From Terriglobia bacterium (GTDB lineage: Bacteria; Acidobacteriota; Terriglobia; Bryobacterales; Bryobacteraceae): 64,000 nucleotides of DNA. Positions 16,522 through 26,374 of the stretch are shown piece after piece. Location: positions 24,290 through 88,289 of the forward strand of contig JAJPIT010000071.1 of assembly GCA_021324615.1 (NCBI GenBank). The letters are read 5' to 3'. The notes below the pieces were generated by a model. It had not been told where the DNA came from and made no database searches. It saw nothing but the letters and a program-made list of their open reading frames with translations. The first letter of the stretch is position 1, and each line of letters starts with the position of its first letter. The translations under genes were made by a program, and so were the position numbers.

Positions 16522-18026
16522 CGCAGTTGCGGAAAGCCCAGGTCCACGCGGCTGCCGGCCAGGTCCGGCCAGCGGCTGGTGACAACTTTGGCCCGCGTAT
16601 AAAACTGCACGCCTTCCGGCCCGTAGATGTGCAGATCGCCGAACAACGAGGCTTTCCACCCTCCGAAGCTGTAATAAGAAACCGGCACCGGGATGGGCAC
16701 GTTAATGCCGACCATTCCGGCTTCCACATCGAACTGAAACTGGCGGGCCGCGCCGCCGTCGCGGGTGAAAATCGCCGCGCCGTTGCCGTACGGATTGCGG
16801 TTGACCAGCTCGACGGCTTCGGCGTAGGTGGACACGCGGGCCACGCTCAGCACGGGACCGAAAATCTCGTCGTCATAGCAGCGCATTCCGGGCTTGACGT
16901 TGTCGAGAAGCGAAGCGCCTAAAAAATTGGGGCCGCGCGCGCTTGCCGGATCGCCGCGCCCGTCGACGACGACGGTGGCGCCTTCGCCGGCGGCCGCGGC
17001 GACGTAGCCGGCCACGCGGTTGCGGTGTTCGGGCGTGATCAGGGGGCCCATTTCGCTGCCGGATTCGAGCCCGGGACCGATTTTGATCCTGGCCATCCGC
17101 TCGCGAATGGCCGCGATGAGCGGATCGGCGATTCCGCCGACGGCGACCACCACGGAAACCGCCATGCAGCGCTCGCCAGCCGAGCCATAGGCCGCCGAAA
17201 CGGCCGCGTCGGCCGCCATCGCGATATCGGCGTCGGGCAACACCACCATGTGGTTCTTCGCCCCGCCCAGCGCCTGCACGCGCTTGCCGCAGCGCGCGGC
17301 CGATTCATAGACGCGTTTGGCCACCGGCGTGGAGCCCACGAAGCTGACCGCTTTCACATCGGGATGCTCGATCAAGCGCTCGACCGCGGCCTGATCCCCC
17401 TGAACCACGTTGAACACGCCATCGGGCAGCCCGGCCCGGCGCAGCAGATCGGCCAGCAGCAGGCTCGCCGAAGGATCGCGCTCGCTGGGCTTGAGGACAA
17501 ATGTATTGCCGCAGGCAATGGCGTTGGCCAGCATCCAAAGAGGAACCATCGCCGGAAAATTGAAGGGGGTGATGCCGGCCACCACGCCGAGCGGCTGGCG
17601 GATGTGATAGACATCCACGCCGGCGCTGGCCTGTTCGCTGAAGGAGCCCTTGAGCAGGTTGGGGATGCCGCAGGCGAACTCGATGTTTTCCAATCCGCGG
17701 GCGACCTCGCCCAGGGCGTCCGGCAGGGTCTTGCCGTGTTCGAGCGTGATGGTTTCGGCGATGGCGCGGCGGTTGGCGTCCACCAACTCGCGAAACTTGA
17801 ACATGATTTCGCTGCGGCGCGAGAGCGGAGCGGCGCGCCAGGAGGGGAAGGCGCCGCGGGCCGCGGCCACGGCCAGATCGACCTCCGCGGGGGAAGCGAA
17901 ATCGACCGTGGCGCGGGGCTCGCCCGCCGCCGGGTTCCAGACCGCGCCGCAGCGGCCCGAGTTCGACTCAACGGGCCTGCCGCCAATCCAGTGATGGATC
18001 CGTTTCACGCCGGTCGCTGTAGCCAT
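16518..18026 (-). CDS. mmsA: CoA-acylating methylmalonate-semialdehyde dehydrogenase
   Basis: The 502-residue protein is an aldehyde dehydrogenase of the MMSDH branch: 'GVVAGITPFNFPAMVPLWM', 'FVGSTPVAKRVYESAARCGK', 'QALGGAKNHMVVLPDAD' and the catalytic cysteine in 'YGSAGERCMAVS' (Cys287). It converts (methyl)malonate semialdehyde plus CoA and NAD+ to propionyl- or acetyl-CoA in valine, thymine or inositol breakdown. The branch-specific 'GERCMA' supports the assignment over ordinary aldehyde dehydrogenases. Start ATG 18026 is divergent from thrC with ~75 bases between. Confidence 0.93.
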   Translation of the reverse strand: MATATGVKRIHHWIGGRPVESNSGRCGAVWNPAAGEPRATVDFASPAEVDLAVAAARGAFPSWRAAPLSRRSEIMFKFRELVDANRRAIAETITLEHGKTLPDALGEVARGLENIEFACGIPNLLKGSFSEQASAGVDVYHIRQPLGVVAGITPFNFPAMVPLWMLANAIACGNTFVLKPSERDPSASLLLADLLRRAGLPDGVFNVVQGDQAAVERLIEHPDVKAVSFVGSTPVAKRVYESAARCGKRVQALGGAKNHMVVLPDADIAMAADAAVSAAYGSAGERCMAVSVVVAVGGIADPLIAAIRERMARIKIGPGLESGSEMGPLITPEHRNRVAGYVAAAAGEGATVVVDGRGDPASARGPNFLGASLLDNVKPGMRCYDDEIFGPVLSVARVSTYAEAVELVNRNPYGNGAAIFTRDGGAARQFQFDVEAGMVGINVPIPVPVSYYSFGGWKASLFGDLHIYGPEGVQFYTRAKVVTSRWPDLAGSRVDLGFPQLR

Positions 18027-18101
18027 ACGCTTCTGATCGTACTCTAGGACGCTCCTTGAAGCGAGCGCGCCGGTTCGTTGCGCTATTCTGAATTTTCAAC
18101 C

Positions 18102-19280
18102 ATGACCACTGTCACTCACCTTGAATGCAGCGTCTGCTCCAAGCGCCATGAGGCCGGAAAAATCCACAATCTGTGCGAGTGCGGCGGGCCGCTTTTGGTC
18201 CGCTACGACCTCAAAAAAGCGCGCGAAAGCTGGAACCGCGACTGGATTTCGAACGGTCCTTCGAGCATGTGGCGATACGCGCCCGTGCTGCCGGTTTCCA
18301 AGCCGTCCTCCATTGTTTCGCTGGGCGAGGGCATGACGCCGCTGATCCACGCGCGGCGGCTGGGGGCCAGGCTCGGCGCGCGGGATCTGTGGATCAAGGA
18401 CGAAGGAGTGAACCCCACCGGATCCTTCAAGGCGCGCGGGCTTTCCTGCGCGGTTTCGATGTGCGTCGAGCTGGGCATCACCAAGGTGGCCATCCCCTCG
18501 GCGGGCAACGCCGCGGGCGCGCTGTCGGCCTACGCCGCCGCCGCCGGAATCGAGGCCCACATCTTCATGCCGCGCGACGTTCCCCAGGCCAACTTCATCG
18601 AGTGCTCGGCCACCGGCGCCAAGGTCACGCTGGTCAACGGACTGATCAGCGACTGCGGCAAGATGGTCGCCGCGAAAAAGGACGCCGAGGGATGGTTTGA
18701 AATCTCCACCCTGAAGGAGCCCTACCGCATCGAAGGCAAGAAGACCATGGGCTACGAACTGGCCGAACAGTTCCGCTGGGAGCTGCCCGACGCCATCTTC
18801 TATCCGGCCGGCGGCGGGGTGGGGATGATCGGGATGTGGAAGGCCTTCGCGGAGATGGAGGAGCTCGGCTGGATCGGCCCCAAGCGCCCCAAGATGATCG
18901 CGGTGCAGGCCGAAGGTTGCGCGCCGATGGTGCGCGCCTGGGAGCAGGGCAAGGAGCGCAGCGATTTTTTCGAAAATGCAGAAACAGTGGCGAGCGGTTT
19001 GCGCGTGCCCAAGGCGCTGGGCGATTTTCTGGTGTTGCGGGCGGCGCGGGAAAGCGGCGGAACGGCGATTGCGGTCAGCGATCCGGAGATGATCGAGGCC
19101 GGAGTTCAGTTAGCGAGCGATGAAGGCATTTTCGCCGCTCCGGAAGGCGGGGCCTGCGTGGCGGCGGCGCGCAAGCTGCTCGCCAACGGCTTTTTGAAGC
19201 CAGAGGAAAGAATCGTACTCTACAACACCGGCTCGGGCGTGAAGTATTTAGAAGCCTATTCTCCGGCATTTCCCCGTTAA
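18102..19280 (+). CDS. thrC: Threonine synthase
   Basis: The 392-residue PLP enzyme (tryptophan-synthase-beta fold) converts O-phosphohomoserine to threonine. An N-terminal zinc-ribbon-like segment 'LECSVCSKRHEAGK...LCECGGPLLVRYD' precedes the catalytic domain. The PLP lysine is in 'PTGSFKARG' (Lys110), with the phosphate loop 'SAGNAAGALSAYAA' and the serine/glycine pattern 'YPAGGGVGMIGMW'. ATG 18102 was chosen because it precedes the zinc motif and follows TATTCT at 18084-18089. There are no threonine-pathway neighbours here. Confidence 0.93.
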   Translation: MTTVTHLECSVCSKRHEAGKIHNLCECGGPLLVRYDLKKARESWNRDWISNGPSSMWRYAPVLPVSKPSSIVSLGEGMTPLIHARRLGARLGARDLWIKDEGVNPTGSFKARGLSCAVSMCVELGITKVAIPSAGNAAGALSAYAAAAGIEAHIFMPRDVPQANFIECSATGAKVTLVNGLISDCGKMVAAKKDAEGWFEISTLKEPYRIEGKKTMGYELAEQFRWELPDAIFYPAGGGVGMIGMWKAFAEMEELGWIGPKRPKMIAVQAEGCAPMVRAWEQGKERSDFFENAETVASGLRVPKALGDFLVLRAARESGGTAIAVSDPEMIEAGVQLASDEGIFAAPEGGACVAAARKLLANGFLKPEERIVLYNTGSGVKYLEAYSPAFPR

Positions 19281-19450
19281 CCGGGATCTCCCAGCGCCGC
19301 AAAAGCAGGCCTGTTAAAGAAGACTCCGGCACTGGCGAATCGATTGCTCGCTTGGCATTGTCACGACGGGCCGCGGAAGGCGCGGGGAAACACCAACAAG
19401 ACGCCTGGCGGCGCGGCGTCCACGACGTTTTCACCATGAGAGGAAATAAC

Positions 19451-22200
19451 ATGCGGGAGATGAGGAAGCGGCGGAGCTGGCTCGGCGGGATTTTTTTGTG
19501 CGCGGCGGCGCTGGGTTTTTTGGACACAGCGGGAGCACAAACCGTCACAATCACGCAGAACGGGCAGCCGCTCAGCGGAGCGCTTTCGTTCACCACGGCG
19601 GCCGGGACGCTGAGCGCGAGCCAAACGTTGAACGTGAGCACTCCGCCCAACAACGGCAATACGGTGACGGTGACGGTGCCGCCGCAGTACGCGGCGTGGC
19701 TGATCGTTTCCCCGGGCGTGATCGGCAGCACGCCGGGGCAGATTTCGGTCAGCGTGAACGCGGGTTCTCTGGGGGTGGGCACGCAGGCCGGGTATTTCAC
19801 CGTGCAGATTTCCAACAACGCGGCGAGCGCGCAGACGGTTCTGGTGAACGCCACGATCACCGGCGCCTCGGCGCTGTCGGCCTCGCCCGCCTCGCTGAGC
19901 TTCACCGCGCAGGCCGGGCAGAGTTTCGGCACGCCGCAGGGCTGCGCGCAGCAGAACTTTGCGGGAAGCTGCCAGATCGCGATCTCCAGCAGCGCGGGCG
20001 CCCTGGCCTACAACGTGAGCTGGACGCCGGCCAACTCCTGGCTGCTTACGGATCAGTTCAGCGGATCGACGAGCGGCGCGCCGATGAACGTCAGCGTGAA
20101 TCCGGCGAATCTGAGCCCCGGCGTCTACACCGGGGAGATCACCGTGCAGAGCAAGACCACCAACGATGCGGTGACCATCGCGGTGACGCTCACCGTGACC
20201 GCCAACGCGGCGTTGACGGCCACGCCGTCGTCTCTGAATTTCTACTACACCTCGGGCGGGGCCGCGCCGGCGGCGCAGCAGGTGACGGTGAGCTCGACCG
20301 GAGGCGCGATCGCATTTAACGTGAACCAGTCAGCGGGATCGCAGAGCTGGCTCAAGGTGAGCATCCTCAGCGGCGTCGCCAGCAGCAGCAACCCGGCGAC
20401 CGTGACCGTGAGCGTGACGCCGGGCCCGGGAATGACGCCGGGTCCCTATACGGCGACGCTGAATTTCACCAGCCCGAACAGCAGCGCCTCGGTGAACGTG
20501 ACGCTGGTGGTGAGCCAGAATCCGTTCCTGACGGTGAGCGCGAGCCAGCTCGCCTTCAGCGCGCCGTTTGCGGGCACGCCGCCGCCCACTCAGACGCTCA
20601 CGGTGGGAAGCACCGGCGGGCCGCTGAACTTCACGGCCACCGCCTCGTCCAGTCCGGCGTGGCTTACCGTATCCCCGTCGGGCGGGTTGACCGGGACGCA
20701 GTCGGCGCAGCTTACCGTGGGCGTAAGCCAGGCGGGGCTGAACGCGCTTTCGATCGGATCCTATCAGGGAACCATCACCATCGCGCCGACCAATGGCGAC
20801 CCGTATTCGCTGGTGGTGCAGGTGACCCTGACGGTGGGCGTGAACTCTACGCTCGTCGCCGCGCCGAGCCAGCTTGTGTTCAGCTACCAGATCGGGCAGG
20901 CGCAGCCGCCGGCGCAAACGGTGGAGCTGCTGAGCACCGGTCCCAGCCAGGCCTTCACAGTCACCACCACGGGCAGCGGCGCGGCCAATTGCGGCTCCGG
21001 AGCATGGCTCTCGGCGGCGGCCCTGCAATCGCCGCAAGCGACGCCGAACACCTTGAGCGTCAGCGTGAACACCACCGGCATGACCGCGGGCACCTGCAAT
21101 GGAGTGGTGCATGTCTTCTACAACGGCCTGACGGGGCCGGCGGAAACGGATGTTCAGGTGACGCTGTTCGTCAGCGCCTCGCCGCTGCTGACCATCAACC
21201 TTCCCTACGGGTTCGGCTACGACGCCGCCCCGCTCGGATCGGCCACGCCCATCCAGCATGTCATCGGCGTCGGGAGCACGGATGGCTCGGCGATCCAGTA
21301 TTCGGTGACGCCGCAGAGCGCGCCCTGCCCGTGGCTGGCGGCGGCGCCGGCGACCGGCAGCAATCCCGGCACGTCGCCCACCCAGATCCAGATCCAGATT
21401 TTGCCGGGCTGCGTGACCACCCCGGGGACCTATCCGGGAGGAATCCAGATCAGCTCGCCGGGCTTGCCGTCGCCGGTGAACCTGAGCCTGAACCTGGTGG
21501 TCACCTCGACCGTGCAGGTATCGGTCACGCCGCAGAGCCTGACGTTTACGGAGTCGCAGGGCGGGGCGCAGCCGCCGCCGCAGACGCTGAACTTCACGGT
21601 CTCCGGCGGAAACGCGGCGTTCGTGGCCACGGCTTCCTCCAATTTCAACTGGCTGACGGTGACGCCGGCATCGGGAAATACGAGCCTGGGAAAAATTTCG
21701 GTTTCGGTGAACAACAACACGCTGCCCGCGCAGACCTATAACGGATCGATCTACATCACCTTCGTGAACGCCGAGACGCCGTCGGCGACGATTCCGGTGC
21801 AGTTGATCGTCGGGCCGCCGCAGAGTCTCAGCGCGAGCCCAACATCGCTGACGTTCAGTTATCAATTGAACGGGCCGGCTCCGGCATCCCAGAATGTGAC
21901 GCTGACCAGCACGGGCGGCCCGGTGAATTTCAGCGTGGCGGCCAACAGCACCGGCGGATGGCTCGGCGCGTCGCCGGCCAGCGGATCGACCGGATCGTCG
22001 GGGTCGCAGACGGTGGCGGTGTCGATCAATCCGGCGAATCTTCCGGCGAACACCACGGCGGGCCAATCGCTGGCGGGCACTCTCAGCATCACCGCGCCGG
22101 GCGTGCTGGCGAATCCGATCACCGTCGCGGTCACCTTGAACATTTCGGCCGCGCCGGCGCCGGCGCCCTCCACCATTTCCACCAGCGCGGTGAATAACGG
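19451..22200 (+). repeat. Tandem Ig-like/BACON repeat region (about 8 units)
   Basis: Diverged protein-level repeats of roughly 95-115 codons; boundaries recur at 'ASLSF', 'SSLNF', 'SQLAF', 'SQLVF', 'QSLTF' and 'TSLTF'. DNA identity between units is low to the eye, so these are old duplications. Confidence 0.7.
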
Positions 22201-22933
22201 CTATGGTCCGATCGCGCCGGGCGAGCTGATCACCATCAAGGGGACCAACCTGGGCCCGGCGACGGCGGCGACGTTTACGGTGAACGCGAACAATACCGTG
22301 AGCTCGACGCTGGCCGGCGTGCAGGTGTTGTTCGACGGAAACCCCGGTACGCCGACCTATGTTTCGGCGACCCAGATCAACGTGATCGTGCCGTGGGAGA
22401 TCGCCGGAAGAACATCGACCAACATCGTGGTGTCGTATAACAACGTTTCTTCGACGCCGATCCCGGAACAGGTGGTTCCGGTGGCGCCGGGAATCTACAC
22501 CCAGAACGCGACGGGAGCCGGACAGGCGGCCGCGGTGAATCTGAGCCCGGCGGCGGCCAGCATCTACAACGGTCCCGCCGGACAGGTGTTTCCGGGCACC
22601 AACGTGGCCATGGCGCCGGCGGCGGCCGGAACGGCGATCGCGCTCTATCTGACCGGCGGCGGCCTGACCAGCCCGCCGAGCGTCACCGGCACCATCAATC
22701 CTCCGGCGGCGGTCCCGCTGGCGGGCTGGACCCCCGGATCGGGAACGGTGACGGCGACTATCGGCGGCCAGCCGGCGCCGGTGCTGTACGCCGGCGCGGC
22801 GCCGACGCTGATTACCGGCGTGGTGCAGATCAATCTGCAGGTCCCGCAGGGCGTCCACGGCCCGGCGCTGCCGGTGGTGATCACCATCGACGGCGTGACG
22901 ACCCAGACGACGGCCACGGTCGCCGTGCAGTAG
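19451..22933 (+). CDS. Large secreted Ig-repeat protein with Solibacter-type C-terminal domain (TIGR03437)
   Basis: The 1160-residue protein has a signal peptide ('GGIFLCAAALGFLDTAGAQ') and then about eight BACON/Ig-like repeats of ~95-115 residues, each opening like 'LSASPTSLTFSYQ', with 'TVSSTGG', 'W L x V S P x S G' and 'L x P G x Y x G x I' positions. The last ~240 residues ('GPIAPGELITIKGTNLGPAT', 'VQVLFDGNPGTPTYVSATQI', 'NVIVPWEIAGR', 'QVPQGVHG') match the lineage-specific Solibacter C-terminal domain. Role is unknown; such proteins are thought to be extracellular and adhesive or carbohydrate-binding. Start 19451 was chosen because AGAGGA lies ~7 bases upstream; ATG 19436 is an alternative. 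The codons are strongly GC-biased like neighbours, so recent acquisition is not indicated. Confidence 0.9.
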   Translation: MREMRKRRSWLGGIFLCAAALGFLDTAGAQTVTITQNGQPLSGALSFTTAAGTLSASQTLNVSTPPNNGNTVTVTVPPQYAAWLIVSPGVIGSTPGQISVSVNAGSLGVGTQAGYFTVQISNNAASAQTVLVNATITGASALSASPASLSFTAQAGQSFGTPQGCAQQNFAGSCQIAISSSAGALAYNVSWTPANSWLLTDQFSGSTSGAPMNVSVNPANLSPGVYTGEITVQSKTTNDAVTIAVTLTVTANAALTATPSSLNFYYTSGGAAPAAQQVTVSSTGGAIAFNVNQSAGSQSWLKVSILSGVASSSNPATVTVSVTPGPGMTPGPYTATLNFTSPNSSASVNVTLVVSQNPFLTVSASQLAFSAPFAGTPPPTQTLTVGSTGGPLNFTATASSSPAWLTVSPSGGLTGTQSAQLTVGVSQAGLNALSIGSYQGTITIAPTNGDPYSLVVQVTLTVGVNSTLVAAPSQLVFSYQIGQAQPPAQTVELLSTGPSQAFTVTTTGSGAANCGSGAWLSAAALQSPQATPNTLSVSVNTTGMTAGTCNGVVHVFYNGLTGPAETDVQVTLFVSASPLLTINLPYGFGYDAAPLGSATPIQHVIGVGSTDGSAIQYSVTPQSAPCPWLAAAPATGSNPGTSPTQIQIQILPGCVTTPGTYPGGIQISSPGLPSPVNLSLNLVVTSTVQVSVTPQSLTFTESQGGAQPPPQTLNFTVSGGNAAFVATASSNFNWLTVTPASGNTSLGKISVSVNNNTLPAQTYNGSIYITFVNAETPSATIPVQLIVGPPQSLSASPTSLTFSYQLNGPAPASQNVTLTSTGGPVNFSVAANSTGGWLGASPASGSTGSSGSQTVAVSINPANLPANTTAGQSLAGTLSITAPGVLANPITVAVTLNISAAPAPAPSTISTSAVNNGYGPIAPGELITIKGTNLGPATAATFTVNANNTVSSTLAGVQVLFDGNPGTPTYVSATQINVIVPWEIAGRTSTNIVVSYNNVSSTPIPEQVVPVAPGIYTQNATGAGQAAAVNLSPAAASIYNGPAGQVFPGTNVAMAPAAAGTAIALYLTGGGLTSPPSVTGTINPPAAVPLAGWTPGSGTVTATIGGQPAPVLYAGAAPTLITGVVQINLQVPQGVHGPALPVVITIDGVTTQTTATVAVQ

Positions 22934-22938
22934 CGATT

Positions 22939-22996
22939 GGAAGCTCCCGCTTCCGTGTGGCTTTCCAGGCGGCGGTCCTTCCTGCTGCGAAGGACC
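22939..22996. terminator. Two hairpins between convergent genes
   Basis: GGAAGC/GCTTCC (22939-22954, loop TCCC) and GGTCCTTC/GAAGGACC (22974-22996, loop CTGCTGC) are perfect stems between the Ig-repeat gene stop and the leuS stop. No clear T-tract follows, so efficiency is unknown. Confidence 0.5.
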
Positions 22997-23041
22997 CCGC
23001 CCCTAAAATCTTCAGGCCCGGACTGCGACTCGCCGCGGGGC

Positions 23042-25486
23042 TCACTTGACGACCAGGTTCACCAATTTATCGGGCACCACGATCGCTTTGACGACCTGCC
23101 GGCCAGCCAGGAACGGCTGGGTTTTCGGATCGGCCAGAGCAAGTTTTTCCAGCTCCTGTTGCGAGGCGCCGAAGGGGACCGCCAGGCGCCCGCGCACCTT
23201 TCCGTTTACCTGCACGACGATCTCGGCGCGGTCTTCCCGGGCCAGTTCGGGATCATAGCGGGGCCACTGCTGGCGGAACACCGGACCCTGACGGCCAAGC
23301 TGCTCCCAGAGCTCTTCGGCGATATAGGGCGCGAATGGCCCGAGCATTAAAACCAGCGCAGGCAGGATTTGCTCGGTCGCTTCGCGGGAAAGATTCGCTT
23401 CTTCCTCCTGCAAGGTGTTGAGCAGCTCCATCAGGGCGGCGATGGAAGTGTTGAAGTGCCAGCGGTTGTTGAAATCTTCGGTGACTTTGCGGATGGTTTG
23501 ATGCAATTTCCGCAAGGCGCGGCGGTCCGCGGCGGGGTCGGACGGCGCGGCCGCGCGGTGGAGGTTGCGGAGGACAAACCGGAACACGCGCTCCAAAAAG
23601 CGGCGCTGGCCGGCGACGCTCGATTCGTTCCAGGGCATGTCCTTTTCCGGCGGCGCGGCAAACAGCACGAACAGGCGGCAGGTGTCGGCGCCGTACCGGG
23701 CGATCATCTCCTCCGGATCGACGGTGTTGCCCTTGGACTTGGACATGGCGGTGCCGTCGGCGCCGAGCACCATCCCCTGGGTGAACAGGTTCGCGGCCGG
23801 CTCGTCGTTGGAAACCAGCCCGATATCGCGCATAAATTTGGTGAAAAAGCGCGAATAAAGAAGATGGAGAATGGCGTGGGTGACGCCGCCGATGTATTGA
23901 TCCATCGGGAACCACTTCGCGATGGCCTGGCGGTGGAACGGCGCGCTGTGGTTTTGCGGATCGCAGTAGCGGTAGAAATACCAGGACGAATCGACGAAGG
24001 TGTCCATGGTGTCGGTTTCGCGGCGCGCCGGGCCGGAACATTTTGGACACTTCACGTTGACAAACGAGGGGACCTCTTCCAGCGGCGACCGTCCCTTCCC
24101 CGTGATCTTCACGTCCAGGGGAAGGATCACCGGCAGATCCTTTTCCGGCACCGGAACGGCGCCGCAGCCCGGGCAATGGATCACCGGAATCGGCGTGCCC
24201 CAATAGCGCTGGCGCGAAATGCCCCAATCCTTCAGGCGGTAGGTGATGGCCGCTTTGCCGAAGCCGTCCCGCTCGGCGCGCTCATTCATCACGCGGCGGG
24301 CCTCCCCGCTGGTCAAACCGGAAAACTCGCCCGAATTTTCGAGGATGCCGTCTTCGGTGAAGGCCGCCTTCGGATTCGCGTCCAGCTCCCCGTCCAACGG
24401 ACGAATCACCGGGATCACCGGCAGCTTGTACTGTCTGCAAAACTCGAAATCCCGCGGGTCGTGGGCGGGCACGGCCATGATTGCGCCGGTGCCGTAGTCC
24501 ATTAACACGAAGTTGCCGATCCACACCGGCAGGCGCGCCTGATTGAAGGGATTGACGGCGTAGCTGCCGGTGGGGATGCCTTCCTTTTCGATGTCGCCGG
24601 GGCCTTTCTGCGCCCGCGCGTCAATCATCTGCTTGGCTTTGGCCCGCCCCGGCTCGTCCAGAAGTTTTTGAGCCAACGGATGCTCCGGCGCAAGAATCAG
24701 GCAGGTGGCGCCGTAGATGGTGTCGATGCGGGTGGTGAAGACGCGGACCGGTTCGCCGGTCGCTTCCAGATGAAAATCGACTTCCGAGCCTTCGCTGCGG
24801 CCGATCCAGTTGCGCTGCATGGAAAGCACGCGCTCCGGCCACTTGCCTTCCAGTTTTTCGTCGATGTCGCGCAGCAGCTCCTCGGCGTAGGCGGTGATTT
24901 TCCAGAACCACTGCTCGATTTCGCGCTGCTGGACCGGGGTCGATTCGTGGCGCCAGCAGCAGCCCTCCACCACCTGTTCGTTGGCCAGCACGGTGGCGCA
25001 TTCCGGGCACCAGTTGAGCAGCGCCTTTTTGCGGTAGGCCAGGCCGCGCTCCAGCATTTTCAGGAAAAACCACTGGTTCCAGCGGTAATACTCGGGCTCG
25101 CAGGTGGTGACTTCCAGCGACCAGTCGTAGGCGAAGCCCATCCGCTTCATCTGGCGCTTCATCTCCGCGATGTTGGAAAGGGTCCATTCGCGGGGATGGC
25201 GATTGCGCTGGATGGCCGCGTTTTCGGCAGGCAAGCCGAAGGCGTCCCAGCCCATCGGATGCCGAACGTTGTAGCCGCGCATCCACATGTACCGCGCCAG
25301 GGCGTCGCCGATGGCGTAGTTGCGCACGTGGCCCATGTGCAGCCGCCCGCTGGGATAGGGGAGCATTTCGACCACGTAATACTTGGGCGCCGGCGAGTCC
25401 GGATCGGCGTGGTAGAGGCCGGCCGATTCGTTGCGCCGCTGCCATTTCAACTCGATTGCGTTGTGGTCGTAGACGATTTCGGGCAT
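23042..25486 (-). CDS. leuS: Leucyl-tRNA synthetase
   Basis: The 814-residue class I synthetase charges tRNA-Leu. It has the HIGH-type motif in '[15 protein letters not shown]' (residues ~42-56), '[15 protein letters not shown]', a CP1 editing domain with '[20 protein letters not shown]' and '[12 protein letters not shown]', a CxxC zinc segment '[10 protein letters not shown]'/'CPKCSGP', the KMSKS motif '[14 protein letters not shown]', and a C-terminal anticodon/leucine-specific domain. Length is within the usual 800-870. The ATG at 25486 lies 40 bases inside the 3' end of nfo. Confidence 0.97.
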   Translation of the reverse strand: MPEIVYDHNAIELKWQRRNESAGLYHADPDSPAPKYYVVEMLPYPSGRLHMGHVRNYAIGDALARYMWMRGYNVRHPMGWDAFGLPAENAAIQRNRHPREWTLSNIAEMKRQMKRMGFAYDWSLEVTTCEPEYYRWNQWFFLKMLERGLAYRKKALLNWCPECATVLANEQVVEGCCWRHESTPVQQREIEQWFWKITAYAEELLRDIDEKLEGKWPERVLSMQRNWIGRSEGSEVDFHLEATGEPVRVFTTRIDTIYGATCLILAPEHPLAQKLLDEPGRAKAKQMIDARAQKGPGDIEKEGIPTGSYAVNPFNQARLPVWIGNFVLMDYGTGAIMAVPAHDPRDFEFCRQYKLPVIPVIRPLDGELDANPKAAFTEDGILENSGEFSGLTSGEARRVMNERAERDGFGKAAITYRLKDWGISRQRYWGTPIPVIHCPGCGAVPVPEKDLPVILPLDVKITGKGRSPLEEVPSFVNVKCPKCSGPARRETDTMDTFVDSSWYFYRYCDPQNHSAPFHRQAIAKWFPMDQYIGGVTHAILHLLYSRFFTKFMRDIGLVSNDEPAANLFTQGMVLGADGTAMSKSKGNTVDPEEMIARYGADTCRLFVLFAAPPEKDMPWNESSVAGQRRFLERVFRFVLRNLHRAAAPSDPAADRRALRKLHQTIRKVTEDFNNRWHFNTSIAALMELLNTLQEEEANLSREATEQILPALVLMLGPFAPYIAEELWEQLGRQGPVFRQQWPRYDPELAREDRAEIVVQVNGKVRGRLAVPFGASQQELEKLALADPKTQPFLAGRQVVKAIVVPDKLVNLVVK

Positions 25487-26325
25487 AGAGATTTCAGCGT
25501 ATCGAGATTCCGGCGGTCGTCGCCGTCTTTGTCCACCGGCGTTTCGAGAATGAAGGCTTTGGAGCGAAGTCTCGGGTGGGCCAGGATGCGGCGAAATCCG
25601 TCTAATCCAATATAACCTTCACCGATGTGCTGGTGGCGGTCCACCTGCGAGCCGAGCGGCGTCTTGGAGTCGTTGGAGTGAATCACCCGCACGTTCTCAA
25701 GGCCCAGAATCTCGCCGGCTTCGGCCATCGTTTTCTTGAGCCCGGCGGCGGTGGCGACGTCGTAACCGGCGCCCAGCAGATGGCAGGTGTCCAGGCAGAA
25801 GCCGATGGGGAGATCCGTCATTTGTCCGCCGAAGTCGCGCATCACGCGCAGCTCTTCGAAGCGGCCGCCGAGCTGCGCCCCCGCGCCCACGGTGTTTTCG
25901 ATCAACAGCATCAGCTTTCCGAATTTGAGTCCCGCGGCGGCCGCGGCAACCCCTTCGATGAAGCGCCGGAGGCCTTGCTCCAGGGCCTGGCCCCGGTAAT
26001 TCCCCGGATGCGCGACTAAGTATTCCGCGCCGATCGCGATGGCGCGCATGAGCTCGCCGCGAAACGCCTCGATCGACAGCGCGCGGATCGATTCCTGCGC
26101 GGAGGCAAGATTAATCAGGTAATTGTCATGGATCACGAGCGGGGCGAGGCTGTATTTTTCGCGCGCGGCTTGAAGCCGCTTGATTCCGGATTCGGAAAGC
26201 GGCGAGGCTTTCCATTGGCGAGGGCTGGAGGAAAAGATTTGAAACGTGTTGGCGCCCAGCTCGGCCGCCTTGAGAGCCGATCTTTCCAGCGCGCCGGCGA
26301 TGGAGGTGTGGATTCCGATTCGCAA
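25447..26325 (-). CDS. nfo: Deoxyribonuclease IV (AP endonuclease)
   Basis: The 292-residue TIM-barrel enzyme cuts abasic sites in base-excision repair. Metal-binding motifs are visible: '[10 protein letters not shown]', '[12 protein letters not shown]', '[11 protein letters not shown]', '[10 protein letters not shown]', '[15 protein letters not shown]', '[21 protein letters not shown]' region and 'FILETP'. The start codon is TTG at 26325; TAAAAT lies exactly six bases upstream of it. The gene overlaps leuS by 40 bases, so leuS is likely co-transcribed. Confidence 0.95.
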   Translation of the reverse strand: MRIGIHTSIAGALERSALKAAELGANTFQIFSSSPRQWKASPLSESGIKRLQAAREKYSLAPLVIHDNYLINLASAQESIRALSIEAFRGELMRAIAIGAEYLVAHPGNYRGQALEQGLRRFIEGVAAAAAGLKFGKLMLLIENTVGAGAQLGGRFEELRVMRDFGGQMTDLPIGFCLDTCHLLGAGYDVATAAGLKKTMAEAGEILGLENVRVIHSNDSKTPLGSQVDRHQHIGEGYIGLDGFRRILAHPRLRSKAFILETPVDKDGDDRRNLDTLKSLCPKSSTTTTQSS

Positions 26326-26331
26326 TCCTCG

Positions 26332-26337
26332 ATTTTA
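26332..26337 (-). promoter_or_regulatory. -10-like hexamer TAAAAT, 6 bases before the nfo TTG start
   Basis: On the minus strand TAAAAT is followed by CGAGGA and then TTG. AGGA abuts the TTG too closely to act as a normal Shine-Dalgarno sequence. The spacing fits a transcript starting at the start codon. Confidence 0.5.
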
Positions 26338-26374
26338 CGGGAAGTCCCGCCCGCGGGCGCGCGTCCGCCGCCGG

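Noticed and set aside
19281..19450. c-di-GMP (GEMM-I) riboswitch upstream of the Ig-repeat gene
   Set aside because: A GCAAAAGC...GGCCTG stretch looks faintly similar, but the paired halves and GGGCAAACC segment are missing.
20330..22858. 842-residue open frame antisense to the Ig-repeat protein
   Set aside because: Arginine-rich shadow with no domain pattern; the sense frame has a signal peptide, repeats and a known C-terminal domain.
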